Assembly (NCBI GenBank): GCA_025451715.1
Contig: JANWJY010000011.1
Coordinates: forward strand, 1 to 25,451
Source: Fimbriimonadaceae bacterium
GTDB taxonomy: Bacteria; Armatimonadota; Fimbriimonadia; Fimbriimonadales; Fimbriimonadaceae
DNA length: 25,451 bases
Direction of reading: 5' to 3'
Position 1 is the stretch's first letter. Every line of letters starts with the position of its first letter. The position numbers were made by a program, and so were the translations under genes. This document shows positions 15,327-24,057 of this stretch, in pieces. The notes under the pieces are model-generated. The model was not told where the DNA came from and searched no databases. It was given only the letters and a program-made list of their open reading frames with translations.

Positions 15327-16196
15327 TCAGAACGAGATGACCGCTGCTGCGGCGATCGCCTCCGTAGACTCGTCCATGATCTGTTTGAGCTGTTCCGCTT
15401 CGATGCCCAGGAACTGCGTTGACCACTGCGCACCGGCCTCGGTGTCGGCATCCCAGGTTTCCTTTCCGCTCACCGCAACCCTCGCAATCTTGTCGCCCAA
15501 GTTAACGAGAGCCGCAAGGTTCCCATGCTCGCTCTCCTTGGCCGGACAATTCAGATAGTCCATTCCTTTCACGAGGACGTCGGGGAACCCCCAGTGCAGG
15601 GCTGCCGCGATCCCGATTTCGATGTGGTCGCAACCGAACACGGCTCGCTCGGCCTGCAGGTCCGTTGCGCCCTTTTCGGTAAGCATCATCACCTTCTCAT
15701 ATTCGGTCGGATTGGACCGATCCATCAATGTCTTGCCGATGTAATGCAGAAGTCCTACCGTATATGCCTCGTCTCCGAGCCTCAATCCGAGCTTTCCGGA
15801 GATGAACCGGCAACAGACGGCGGTGTCCAGGGAGTGCCTCCACCATGCCCTCCGGCGCAAAGACTCCTTGTCTGTCTTGCCGACGAAGAGGTCGAATACG
15901 CCGACAGCCATCGCCAACTGTCTGACAGCCCTGAATCCGAGGAAGGCGACGGCCTCGCGGATCGATGTGACCTTGCGCGGAAGCGCGTAATACGCCGAGT
16001 TCGCCTGGGTGAGAATTTTCGCCGAAAAGCCAGGATCAATCACGATCGCCTTTTCCAAGAGCGCGGCAGACGAGTCGGTCGAGGACGTCATCTCCATGAT
16101 CTTGTAGACCACCTGTGGCAGCACGGCGATCTCCTTCGTTCGGGACATGACACGCTCGACCGCTGCGTTTGATTGACCAGTTGGCATTGCTGACAT
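15327..16196 (-). CDS. HDOD domain signalling protein
   Basis: HDOD proteins are regulatory, catalytically dead relatives of HD phosphohydrolases. This 289-aa protein has a typical HDOD body: RTKEIAVLPQVVYKIMEM, IVIDPGFSAKILTQANSAYYALPRKVTSIREAVAFLGFRAVRQ (by parts, residues 50-93), and LLHYIGKTLMD, where the HD pair is replaced by His151-Tyr152, so hydrolysis is not expected. No other domain is attached. AAAGGA seven bases before the ATG is a good ribosome site. Lying between pilB and pilT in one operon, it may tune pilus motor activity or twitching; that link is inference from position. Confidence 0.88.
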   Translation of the reverse strand: MSAMPTGQSNAAVERVMSRTKEIAVLPQVVYKIMEMTSSTDSSAALLEKAIVIDPGFSAKILTQANSAYYALPRKVTSIREAVAFLGFRAVRQLAMAVGVFDLFVGKTDKESLRRRAWWRHSLDTAVCCRFISGKLGLRLGDEAYTVGLLHYIGKTLMDRSNPTEYEKVMMLTEKGATDLQAERAVFGCDHIEIGIAAALHWGFPDVLVKGMDYLNCPAKESEHGNLAALVNLGDKIARVAVSGKETWDADTEAGAQWSTQFLGIEAEQLKQIMDESTEAIAAAAVISF

Positions 16197-16213
16197 TTTC
16201 TTTTCCTTTACCC

Positions 16214-17944
16214 CTATGCGTAGATGACTCTCAATACTTCGTCCACCGACGTGACGCCCATCAGAATCTTTTGGACCGCGTCCATTTGGAGCGTCTTCAT
16301 CCCGTTTGCGATCGCGAGGTTACGAATCTCGTGGCTGGGGCAGCGGTGCAAGATCTTGTCCCTGATCTCGTCAGAGAGCGTGAGGAGCTCGTGTACGCCC
16401 GTTCTGCTCTTGTATCCCGTGCCTTTGCACTGATCGCAGCCTGCTCCCTTGAAAAGCTTGAGTTCGCCGCGTGTCTCTGCACCGACCTCTTCAGGCACAG
16501 GAAATCCGTAGCGCAACAGCGTCTCTCGGCTGGCGACATAGGACTCCTTGCAGTTCGGGCATATCTGTCGGACGAGTCGCTGCGCGAGAACTCCGACCAG
16601 TGACGAGGCGATGAGGAACGGCTCGACGTCCATGTCCATCAACCGCGATGGCGCCGATGAGGCGTCGTTTGTGTGGAGCGTGCTGAAGACGAGGTGCCCG
16701 GTGAGTGCGGCCTCCATCGCGGTGGTCGCCGTCTCGCGGTCGCGCATCTCACCGATCATGATGACGTCCGGGTCTTGGCGCAGCATCGAGCGCAGGCCGG
16801 CAGCGAACGTCATGCCTGCTTTGACGTTGACGTTGCACTGGTTGATCGAGCCGAGCTCGTACTCGACCGGATCCTCGATCGTGATGATGTTCTTGAGTCC
16901 GTCGTTGCTCTGGTTGATCAGCGAATAGAGCGTCGTCGACTTACCAGAACCCGTAGGGCCGGTGACGAGTACGATTCCAAAGCTGCGTTGCGCCATGTCC
17001 TCGAGCATCTTCAAGTTGTGGCTAAGGAACCCAAGCTTTGAAAGTCCGACGTTGATGCCCGCCTTGTCCAGGACACGCATGACGATCTTCTCGCCGTACA
17101 CGACTGGCAGCGTCGAGACGCGGAAGTCGAACTCCTTTCCGCCGATCGTCGCGCTGATACGGTTGTCCTGAGGCGTCCGCTTTTCGGCGATGTCCATGTT
17201 TGCGACGATCTTGAACCGCGATGCGAGAGGTGCAGAGACCTTTCTGGGCAGCTTCATCGCGTCCATCATGATGCCGTCGATGCGCAGCCGTACCATGACG
17301 CAGTCCTTCCGCGGCTCGACGTGGATGTCGCTCGCTTTGTCGGCGATCGCCTGATTGATGATGAGGTTTGCGAGACGCACGACCGGCGCGTCTTCGCCGA
17401 GCTCTCGGAGCTGGGCTTCACTGAGTTCGTCATCGTCCTCGCGCGAGGGGCCTGCCTTCACGTCGAGGTCGCCGTCGAAGTCCTTCATGACGCCGAGGAT
17501 GGCGTCGCCGAGGTTGACGTCGAGCTTGTACTTGTCCGCGAGGCAGGTCAGGATGTCCTCCTCGACTGCGATCATCGGCTCGATCTCGTAGCCGGTGTTC
17601 ATCCGCAGTTCGTCGATGACGAAGACGTCGAGCGGATTGGCCATCGCGACGATGAGCTTGCTGTCCTTGAGCTCGATCGGAATGGACTTGAAGCGTTTGG
17701 CAAACTGTGGGCTCAGCAGCGCGACTGCTTGGTCAGTGGGCGATACGCTGGCGAGGTCGATGTAGGGGACGCCCCAGACCTTGCCCATGCAGCGGACTCG
17801 GTCGCGCTCCGAGATGAGGCCCATCTCGACCATGACGCGGGCAATCGGGTCGTCGCCGCCCATCTCCAACTGCTTTTCAGTAGCCAGTTGAAGCTGTTCG
17901 GGTGTGATCAAACCCTCTTGAACGAATACATCCCCGGTCAGCAT
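16214..17944 (-). CDS. pilB: Type IV pilus assembly ATPase PilB (GspE family)
   Basis: PilB powers pilus extension by driving pilin assembly at the inner membrane. The 576-aa protein has an N-terminal MshEN/T2SSE_N region (about 1-145), a linker, and the ATPase core with Walker A GPTGSGKST (329-337), TIEDPVEY, MIGEMRDRETA and GHLVFSTLHT. The zinc tetracysteine is complete: Cys462, Cys465, Cys503 and Cys506. I start at ATG 17944 (MLTGDVFVQEGLI), with AAGGA eight bases upstream, rather than ATG 17989. GspE of a type II secretion system is the alternative, but pilT in the same operon favours pili. HDOD follows after 17 bases. Confidence 0.92.
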   Translation of the reverse strand: MLTGDVFVQEGLITPEQLQLATEKQLEMGGDDPIARVMVEMGLISERDRVRCMGKVWGVPYIDLASVSPTDQAVALLSPQFAKRFKSIPIELKDSKLIVAMANPLDVFVIDELRMNTGYEIEPMIAVEEDILTCLADKYKLDVNLGDAILGVMKDFDGDLDVKAGPSREDDDELSEAQLRELGEDAPVVRLANLIINQAIADKASDIHVEPRKDCVMVRLRIDGIMMDAMKLPRKVSAPLASRFKIVANMDIAEKRTPQDNRISATIGGKEFDFRVSTLPVVYGEKIVMRVLDKAGINVGLSKLGFLSHNLKMLEDMAQRSFGIVLVTGPTGSGKSTTLYSLINQSNDGLKNIITIEDPVEYELGSINQCNVNVKAGMTFAAGLRSMLRQDPDVIMIGEMRDRETATTAMEAALTGHLVFSTLHTNDASSAPSRLMDMDVEPFLIASSLVGVLAQRLVRQICPNCKESYVASRETLLRYGFPVPEEVGAETRGELKLFKGAGCDQCKGTGYKSRTGVHELLTLSDEIRDKILHRCPSHEIRNLAIANGMKTLQMDAVQKILMGVTSVDEVLRVIYA

Positions 17945-18009
17945 GCCCAGCTTCCTTGTTCCACAGGCCCGTAAGACTGCTCCCCGCAAATCTGACAGGT
18001 ATGGGCCCC

Positions 18010-18036
18010 TTGGCGCGGATTCGGCGTAGGTACAAT
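18010..18036 (+). promoter_or_regulatory. Promoter of tRNA-Leu
   Basis: TTGGCG (18010-18015) and TACAAT (18031-18036), spacer 15 bases, slightly short. The mature tRNA begins 13 bases after the -10 box, leaving a short 5' leader for RNase P. Confidence 0.5.
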
Positions 18037-18049
18037 CCGGCGCGCCCCT

Positions 18050-18136
18050 GCCCAGGTGGCGGAATTGGTAGACGCGCTAGTTTCAGGTACTAGTTCCCGC
18101 AAGGGAGTGAAGGTTCGAGTCCTTTCCTGGGCACCA
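18050..18136 (+). tRNA. tRNA-Leu, anticodon CAG
   Basis: An 87-nt class II tRNA with encoded CCA. Acceptor arms are GCCCAGG (18050-18056) and CCTGGGC (18126-18132), discriminator A18133, CCA 18134-18136. The anticodon stem CTAGT/ACTAG (18077-18081, 18089-18093) closes the loop TTCAGGT with anticodon CAG at 18084-18086, reading CUG. A long variable arm (TCCC-GCAA-GGGA) and TTCGAGT T-loop complete the leucine-type fold. Sequence resembles E. coli tRNA-Leu(CAG). Confidence 0.97.
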
Positions 18137-18151
18137 CCGTTTACTTGCCAC

Positions 18152-18191
18152 ACTAGGTTCCAATTCGGCTATGTTTGCCGCGAACCTTAGT
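18152..18191. terminator. Imperfect inverted repeat between convergent tRNA and transglycosylase genes
   Basis: ACTA-GGTTC (18152-18160) pairs with GAACC-T-TAGT (18182-18191, one bulge), and an inner CGGC (18166-18169)/GCCG (18177-18180) stem closes a 7-nt loop. It overlaps the transglycosylase stop codon. No T-tract follows on either strand, so a classical intrinsic terminator is uncertain. Confidence 0.35.
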
Positions 18192-18687
18192 AATAGTGCT
18201 GGACTTCGCCATTTACCGTGCGCGCTACGAGGTGGAACTCAAGCGCCCGTTTGGGGGTTTTGTACCGCGCTTTGATGTAGCGGACAGCGGCGATCGTCTG
18301 CAGTAGCGGGTCGCTCGTTTTGTCGATCCCGTAAGACCTCCACGTCGAGTCGAGGAACTGCCAGAGCCCAAACGCGGTGGAGCGCGGGTTCTGCAGAAGC
18401 GGGTTGTAGCGCGACTCGCGCCAGCACAGTCGGGCCATCGCCTCGACCTGCCGTTCGTCCCAGTCGACGCCCTCGATCGCGATCGCTTGCTCGATCACTT
18501 CGACGATGTACTGCTTGCCTGTCGCTGGGTCGACGGCATCGAACGCGTAGATTTGCTTGGCGAGAAGGACGTTCTGCGCACGCAACTGGGAGTTCTCTTC
18601 CTTCACGCGCTCGTCGTTCTGACTGCTCTGTGCGCTAAACGCAAGTACGCCTGTGATTACTAGGAGAATTGGGAAACTGGGCCTCAT
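18187..18687 (-). CDS. Lytic transglycosylase-like (SLT fold) exported protein
   Basis: A 166-aa envelope protein with an N-terminal signal or anchor (residues 1-18), a short coiled-coil stretch (RVKEENSQLRAQNVLLAKQI), and a small lysozyme-like domain: LCWRESRYNPLLQNPRSTAFGLWQF with Glu90 as the probable catalytic residue, then TIAAVRYIKARYKTPKRAL. This pattern matches short SLT-type transglycosylases that cleave peptidoglycan. GGAGG seven bases before the ATG is a strong ribosome site. Upstream lies a 197-nt leader able to form several hairpins. Being preceded by divIVA and DUF167 fits a cell-envelope cluster. Confidence 0.8.
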   Translation of the reverse strand: MRPSFPILLVITGVLAFSAQSSQNDERVKEENSQLRAQNVLLAKQIYAFDAVDPATGKQYIVEVIEQAIAIEGVDWDERQVEAMARLCWRESRYNPLLQNPRSTAFGLWQFLDSTWRSYGIDKTSDPLLQTIAAVRYIKARYKTPKRALEFHLVARTVNGEVQHYY

Positions 18688-18884
18688 CTTGCCACCTCCG
18701 TCCCGGCTGCTCTGCGGCCGGGCTCATGTCAGCCCTGCTCGAAAGGGGCGCAATTGAGGGGCCAAAACCTGAAGGCGATGGTCTAACCAGGCAATCGGGC
18801 CAGGGTGATTGGCGTGAGCACGGCGTCAGAAGACGCGCACAAATGCGAGGCTATCGCCAGAGGGCGTGTGCGGGGCTCAGGCGG
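18688..18884 (-). other. Structured leader region upstream of the transglycosylase gene
   Basis: This 197-base stretch has no convincing gene. On the minus strand it can form GCGTC-TTCT-GACGC (18836-18823), then near the ribosome site two mutually exclusive hairpins sharing bases 18720-18722: GGGCT/AGCCC (18735-18720, loop 6) and CCCGGC/GCCGGG (18722-18702, loop 9). The second ends 15 bases before the ATG. It may be a cis-acting RNA. I compared it by eye with the c-di-AMP (ydaO) and fluoride riboswitches and could not fit either. Confidence 0.4.
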
Positions 18885-19154
18885 TCAGAGTGAATCGAGC
18901 CGCTCGGCGAGCTGGGATCTTGAGAGCGAAGCCAGCGTCAGAACCTTGTTCCTCGAAGACTCGCCGCGCTTGATCGAGATCGAAGTCTTTGGCACGCCGA
19001 GGCCCCTTGCGACCTGGGCGATGACAGACCTGTTCGCCTCGCCGTCCACGGGAGCTGCACAGACGTACACGCGCAGAACGCCGTCGCGGAGTTCCAGCCG
19101 CTCTCGAGAGGCACGGGGTGTGACCCGAACGGTGAGTTCGCTACCCTGCGGCAG
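18885..19154 (-). CDS. DUF167 (YggU family) protein with probable CTG start
   Basis: A small conserved protein (89 aa) of unknown function. The DUF167 pattern is clear: ELTVRVTPRASRERLELRDG, LRVYVCAAPVDGEANRSVI, LGVPKTSISIKRGESSRNK. Between the in-frame stop TGA (19175-19173) and the core there is no ATG, GTG or TTG; the first standard start is GTG 19070 in the middle of the domain. CTG at 19154-19152 has GGAG seven bases upstream and gives a normal N-terminus, so I use it. It overlaps the divIVA end by 14 bases, so coupling is likely. YggU-type genes often neighbour divIVA, as here. Confidence 0.8.
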   Translation of the reverse strand: MPQGSELTVRVTPRASRERLELRDGVLRVYVCAAPVDGEANRSVIAQVARGLGVPKTSISIKRGESSRNKVLTLASLSRSQLAERLDSL

Positions 19155-19623
19155 CGTCTCGCTCCGCGATCTTCAGCGTCGGGGCGTCTTCCAACGTGCG
19201 CAGATAGTCGTTCAGAAGCGACCGGAAGCGCGCCTCAAAGTTCCTTTTGTCGATCATCCGCTGCTCAATCTTGCGCTCAATTTCGCCGATCTCGTCCTTT
19301 GCAGCGCGCCGGATATCTTCGGCCTGGCGCTTGGCTTGCTCGGTGACCATCTCAGCCTCCTTGTTCGCCACTGCGCGGGTATCGTCGGCCGCCCTTTGGG
19401 CCATGATGAGCACGTCAGCGAGCGTCGACTCCTTTGCTCGGAACAGCTCGAGCTCCCGTCGTTCCGTCTCGTGCTGCTGACGAAGCTCCTGGATGACACG
19501 CAACAAAGACTCCAGCTCGGCGGCCGCCGTCTTCAACATCGTATCGACGGCGTTCTGGTCATAGCCGTTGCGCACCTGCGGAAAGCGCGCGGACTCAAGG
19601 TCGATTGGTGTGATGCGTTCCAT
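19141..19623 (-). CDS. DivIVA domain coiled-coil protein
   Basis: DivIVA proteins bind curved membrane and organise poles, septa or growth zones. The N-terminal 25-30 residues fit the membrane-binding region (ITPIDLESARFPQVRNGYDQNAVDTML), followed by a long coiled coil from about residue 30 to 140 rich in Glu, Arg and Ala. Length (160 aa) is typical. AGGGA lies eight bases before the ATG. It is followed by DUF167, which overlaps it, and by a transglycosylase, consistent with a division or cell-wall group. Confidence 0.87.
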   Translation of the reverse strand: MERITPIDLESARFPQVRNGYDQNAVDTMLKTAAAELESLLRVIQELRQQHETERRELELFRAKESTLADVLIMAQRAADDTRAVANKEAEMVTEQAKRQAEDIRRAAKDEIGEIERKIEQRMIDKRNFEARFRSLLNDYLRTLEDAPTLKIAERDAAAG

Positions 19624-19684
19624 CTCTTACGTCCCTGTTCCATATTTCTACGGGCTTCAGCACGATCCTTGTGCCCGACCCGGC

Positions 19685-20254
19685 CTAACGGCTGATCCGA
19701 GCGGCCGCCCGATCCCGGTTCAGCTTGAAAACGGCCTCATCAGGGTAGTGCCTTAGGGCAACGTCCAGCACGCGAATCACGTCCGAGTAGAGCCCCATCC
19801 GCATGTAGGCGGCAGAAAGAAGCGTGTACGAGTTGCGGTGTGGCGGAGGGACCAGCGCGATGTCCGGCTCCAACATGGCAGGGACCCGAGAGTACATCTT
19901 CCACTCGATGTACAACTGGGCCTCTGCGTAGCCGCGGTCAGGGCTATCTGGATTGAGCTCGCGAAACTTTCGTGCGTAAAAGAGAGCTTCTCCATCGTTC
20001 TCGATGTTGCCTAGCATCCAGATGAGGTCTGTCGCCAAATCTCCGTCCCAGGGGCGAATACCGTAGCGCACTTTCTGGTTCTGCACGATTTTCGGATAGT
20101 CGCCAAGCGCAAAGACGGCGTCGGCTTCGTTGGCCGCGCGCGTCTCCGCGTGCGACATGATCTCGTCCACTCGGCCTTGGTCCTGTGCGCCTGCTGACAC
20201 AACGATCGCAATGACGATCGTTGATGCGACTAACCGAGGCATTGTCATTTTCAT
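19685..20254 (-). CDS. Exported TPR-like repeat protein
   Basis: A 189-aa protein with a signal peptide (cut near AGA|Q, residue 23-24) and a helical-repeat body: ALFYARKFRELNPDSPDRGYAEAQ, SYTLLSAAYMRMGLYSDVIRVLDVALRHYPDE, both of tetratricopeptide type. It begins two bases after the gatB stop, so it is co-transcribed with gatB; ATG 20248 (third codon) has AGGA six bases upstream and may be the real start. Function unknown; TPR proteins usually serve as scaffolds. Confidence 0.72.
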   Translation of the reverse strand: MKMTMPRLVASTIVIAIVVSAGAQDQGRVDEIMSHAETRAANEADAVFALGDYPKIVQNQKVRYGIRPWDGDLATDLIWMLGNIENDGEALFYARKFRELNPDSPDRGYAEAQLYIEWKMYSRVPAMLEPDIALVPPPHRNSYTLLSAAYMRMGLYSDVIRVLDVALRHYPDEAVFKLNRDRAAARISR

Positions 20255-20256
20255 TC

Positions 20257-21864
<1,608 letters not shown>

Positions 21865-21871
21865 CGGGCGG

Positions 21872-21877
21872 ATTCTA
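21872..21877 (-). promoter_or_regulatory. -10 box (TAGAAT) of a probable leaderless gatB transcript
   Basis: TAGAAT is followed by CCGCCCG (seven bases) and the gatB ATG. The decamer GGTAGAATCC is identical to that at 8771-8762. No good -35 is visible at 17 bases. Confidence 0.55.
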
Positions 21878-22013
21878 CCGGCAGAAAAGTGGATGGGCAG
21901 GGCGTGTGCCTCTGTCCCATCCTAGACGAGATGTGCCTATTGAGCGGCTGCTGTTCTATCGTTCCACCGCGGCGAGCCGTCTTCGCTCGGTGTTGACGAC
22001 ACGTTACCGATCT

Positions 22014-22027
22014 CTCGTTATAACGAG
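22014..22027. repeat. 14-bp perfect palindrome
   Basis: CTCGTTATAACGAG reads the same on both strands. It lies seven bases beyond the M28 peptidase stop and about 150 bases upstream of gatB. It could be an operator, or a weak RNA hairpin (5-bp stem, TATA loop). The rest of the 169-base gap 21865-22033 shows only the gatB -10 box. Confidence 0.5.
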
Positions 22028-22033
22028 GTTAAG

Positions 22034-23176
22034 TTAAGTAGCCTCGACAGGAATACCGCCCTTCGCGCCTATGGCGAACACATTGTCGTCCTTGTTGATC
22101 CCTTTTACGGTGTATTCGCCCACCGTTCCAATCTCGATCGACTTCTCCCACACCGGACTCGACGAGTTGCGATGGTAGAGCACGTACTCGACGCCATCGA
22201 CTCGCGTCCAGGTGACGCGAGTGTCGTGCCCTTGTCGCCGGTCGATTCGTACTCGCTCTGGAGCGGGCTTCGCGTTTGCAAGCGCTACCATCGCAACTAG
22301 GTTTGCGCGAGTCGCGTTCCGCAGGTATTCCTTGTCGACGTGCTCCGGCGTGTCTTGGTCGTTGTGCTGCCTCGTGAAGTCCTCCCATACTTCGCAGAAG
22401 CGCACCGCGTTGAAGCCCTGACGCATAAACGGAGTGTGGTCCCCACCACGTCCGAACCGGTCGTTGCGGTAAACCAGCTTGACCCTAAAGCTCTTGAGCT
22501 CCTGGCGGACCGTCCACTCAGTGAAACGAGCAAGTTCACGGCTTTTAGTCGTGTCTGCGGGATCGCTGAACAGCCTTATCTGCTTCTTGTCCTTGAATCC
22601 TTGCGTGTTCACGCTGTTTCCGACGATGTCGTTGTTGAACACGGCCTCGAGCTTCCAGTTCTCGTCCTTCGCTCGCTGTGCGAGCGCCGTCGATCCCAGC
22701 AGCCCCTGCTCTTCCCCGCTAAAGCAAACGAAAACAAGCGTGTTCTCCCACTCTCGCGTCGCCATGACCCTCGCAAGCTCCATCGCGAGAGCGGTGCCGC
22801 TCGCGTCGTCGTTCGCGCCCGGCGCGCGCCCCGTCACGGGGTCGTCGCGAAGGTTGAGCGAATCGATGTGGCCGCCGACCAGGATCCGCCTGTCCGTCCT
22901 GCCTGGAAGTACCGCGACCACTTGCACGACGTCCTTCTCTTCAGCGACCCGGTTGCCGGACGCGCGATACTTCATCACCTCGACCTGAAGGCGCGGAATT
23001 GTCAGTAGCTGCGCGGCCGCCCATTCGCACGCCTCGGTGAGTCCAGGTGAGTTCGTGTTCCTCGTGTGGAACTGTGCCAGGCCCTTGACCGTCCCGATCA
23101 ACCGGTCCGCCGACACCTCGTCGGGGAGGCTCCTCTGCGGCCCGATCGCCATCGCTAACGCTGCAGCGAGAATCAT
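22034..23176 (-). CDS. M28-family zinc aminopeptidase/carboxypeptidase with C-terminal beta domain
   Basis: An exported metallopeptidase of 380 aa. After a short signal-like N-terminus (MILAAALAMAIG), the M28 zinc ligands and catalytic residues are in place: His103 (GGHIDS), Asp123 (ANDDASG), Glu155-Glu156 (FSGEEQG), Asp183 (NNDIVGN) and His247 (GGDHTPF). Residues about 303-380 form a separate segment with fibronectin type III-like rhythm (VRIDRRQGHDTRVTWTRVDG). The frame is open to 23437, but that part lies inside the upstream gene and is not protein-like; ATG 23176 is preceded by CATAAT at six bases and no Shine-Dalgarno, suggesting a leaderless message of its own. Substrate unknown. Confidence 0.88.
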   Translation of the reverse strand: MILAAALAMAIGPQRSLPDEVSADRLIGTVKGLAQFHTRNTNSPGLTEACEWAAAQLLTIPRLQVEVMKYRASGNRVAEEKDVVQVVAVLPGRTDRRILVGGHIDSLNLRDDPVTGRAPGANDDASGTALAMELARVMATREWENTLVFVCFSGEEQGLLGSTALAQRAKDENWKLEAVFNNDIVGNSVNTQGFKDKKQIRLFSDPADTTKSRELARFTEWTVRQELKSFRVKLVYRNDRFGRGGDHTPFMRQGFNAVRFCEVWEDFTRQHNDQDTPEHVDKEYLRNATRANLVAMVALANAKPAPERVRIDRRQGHDTRVTWTRVDGVEYVLYHRNSSSPVWEKSIEIGTVGEYTVKGINKDDNVFAIGAKGGIPVEAT

Positions 23177-23182
23177 GGGTTG

Positions 23183-23188
23183 ATTATG
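23183..23188 (-). promoter_or_regulatory. -10 box (CATAAT) of the M28 peptidase gene
   Basis: CATAAT followed by CAACCC and ATG 23176, in the 43-base gap after the endonuclease-like gene. The spacing of six bases implies a leaderless transcript. Confidence 0.45.
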
Positions 23189-23219
23189 CCGGGTCGGAAG
23201 GCTCCTCGCGCTACGCAGT

Positions 23220-24020
23220 CTATTCCCTCTCGACCACCGCCCAGACCGGAAAGTGGTCCGACGGAGTCCGACCATCGAAAAGCGTCCGATCGATTCCCGC
23301 GTCGACGACGTTCCAGTCCTTCGACACAAAGATGTAGTCGATCTTGTCCCCCTTCGTGGCGTTTGAATCAAAGCCGTTGAACGTCCCGACTTCGACGGCA
23401 CTCGGGTGAAGCAGTCTGAACGTGTCCGAAAACCCATGACCCTTCAGCTTGTCAACTACGAGGTTCGACTCGCCCGCGTTGAGGTCTCCCATCACGACAC
23501 AGAGCCCAGCTCCCGACGCGCGCGTTCCGACCAGTTCTGCGCTCCTTTCCCGCGACGGTTGTGACTCGTGGTCGAAGTGTGCATTGAATACGCTGAACTC
23601 GGTTCCGCTTGTTGAACGGAGTTTCGCCCACGTGCAGACCCGCACGACGTTGTTCCCCCAGCTCTTTGAACCCACAACGTCCGGTGTGTCGGACAGCCAG
23701 AACGTTCCCGAATCCACCACGCTAAACCGGTCACGACGAAAGAACAGAGCGGAGTACTCTCCTGCTCTCCCCCCGTCGTCCCGACCGACCCCAACGTACG
23801 CATAGCCGGGCAGGTGCACCAATAGTTCATCGATCTGCACCGCCAGCGCCTCCTGCACGCCCAGCACGTCCGGCCGCCGGCGGTTGATCACCTCGAACAC
23901 CGTCCCCCGCCTGAACACCCACGAGTTCGGCCCGTCGTCCGCAGTCGCGTAGCGCACATTGAACGACATGAAAGTGATCGGGTTCTGCATAGCGACCGCA
24001 CAAACCACGGCGAGGAGCAT
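23220..24020 (-). CDS. Endonuclease/exonuclease/phosphatase family protein, probably exported
   Basis: A DNase I-fold metal-dependent phosphodiesterase (266 aa). Conserved positions are Asn21 (FMSFNVRY), Glu57 (GVQEAL), His148 (NAHFDH), Asp179 and Asn181 (MGDLNAGE), Asp228 (KIDYIFV) and Asp255-His256 (SDHFPV), so the active site is complete. The first dozen residues are hydrophobic (MLLAVVCAVAM) and may be a short signal peptide. TAGATT six bases before the ATG suggests leaderless expression. The family hydrolyses nucleic acids, phosphoinositides or sphingomyelin; which one cannot be told here. Confidence 0.86.
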   Translation of the reverse strand: MLLAVVCAVAMQNPITFMSFNVRYATADDGPNSWVFRRGTVFEVINRRRPDVLGVQEALAVQIDELLVHLPGYAYVGVGRDDGGRAGEYSALFFRRDRFSVVDSGTFWLSDTPDVVGSKSWGNNVVRVCTWAKLRSTSGTEFSVFNAHFDHESQPSRERSAELVGTRASGAGLCVVMGDLNAGESNLVVDKLKGHGFSDTFRLLHPSAVEVGTFNGFDSNATKGDKIDYIFVSKDWNVVDAGIDRTLFDGRTPSDHFPVWAVVERE

Positions 24021-24026
24021 CTGCAG

Positions 24027-24032
24027 AATCTA
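24027..24032 (-). promoter_or_regulatory. -10 box (TAGATT) of the endonuclease-like gene
   Basis: TAGATT, preceded by GGG, then CTGCAG and ATG 24020. Same six-base geometry as the aminotransferase and M28 genes. Confidence 0.45.
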
Positions 24033-24057
24033 CCCAAAGGGCTAAAAGAGCCGGACA

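Noticed and set aside
17938..18153. 71-aa minus-strand ORF with a CQICG motif that looked like a zinc ribbon
   Set aside because: It runs straight through the antisense of tRNA-Leu; the residues are translated tRNA.
18770..18820. GGCGATGG resembling the start of a fluoride riboswitch
   Set aside because: The pairing partner and the CTGATG...CTAC part are missing, and it faces away from the neighbouring gene.
18840..18960. Possible c-di-AMP (ydaO) riboswitch: pieces such as GTGAATC and GCGTCAG on the plus strand
   Set aside because: Similar fragments only; most lie inside the DUF167 coding region and the core GGGGGACCC and GGGGTGAATC elements are absent.
23177..23437. N-terminal extension of the M28 peptidase frame
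   Set aside because: Arg/Ser/Thr-rich shadow of the endonuclease-like gene; a good start with a -10 box and signal-like peptide occurs at 23176.
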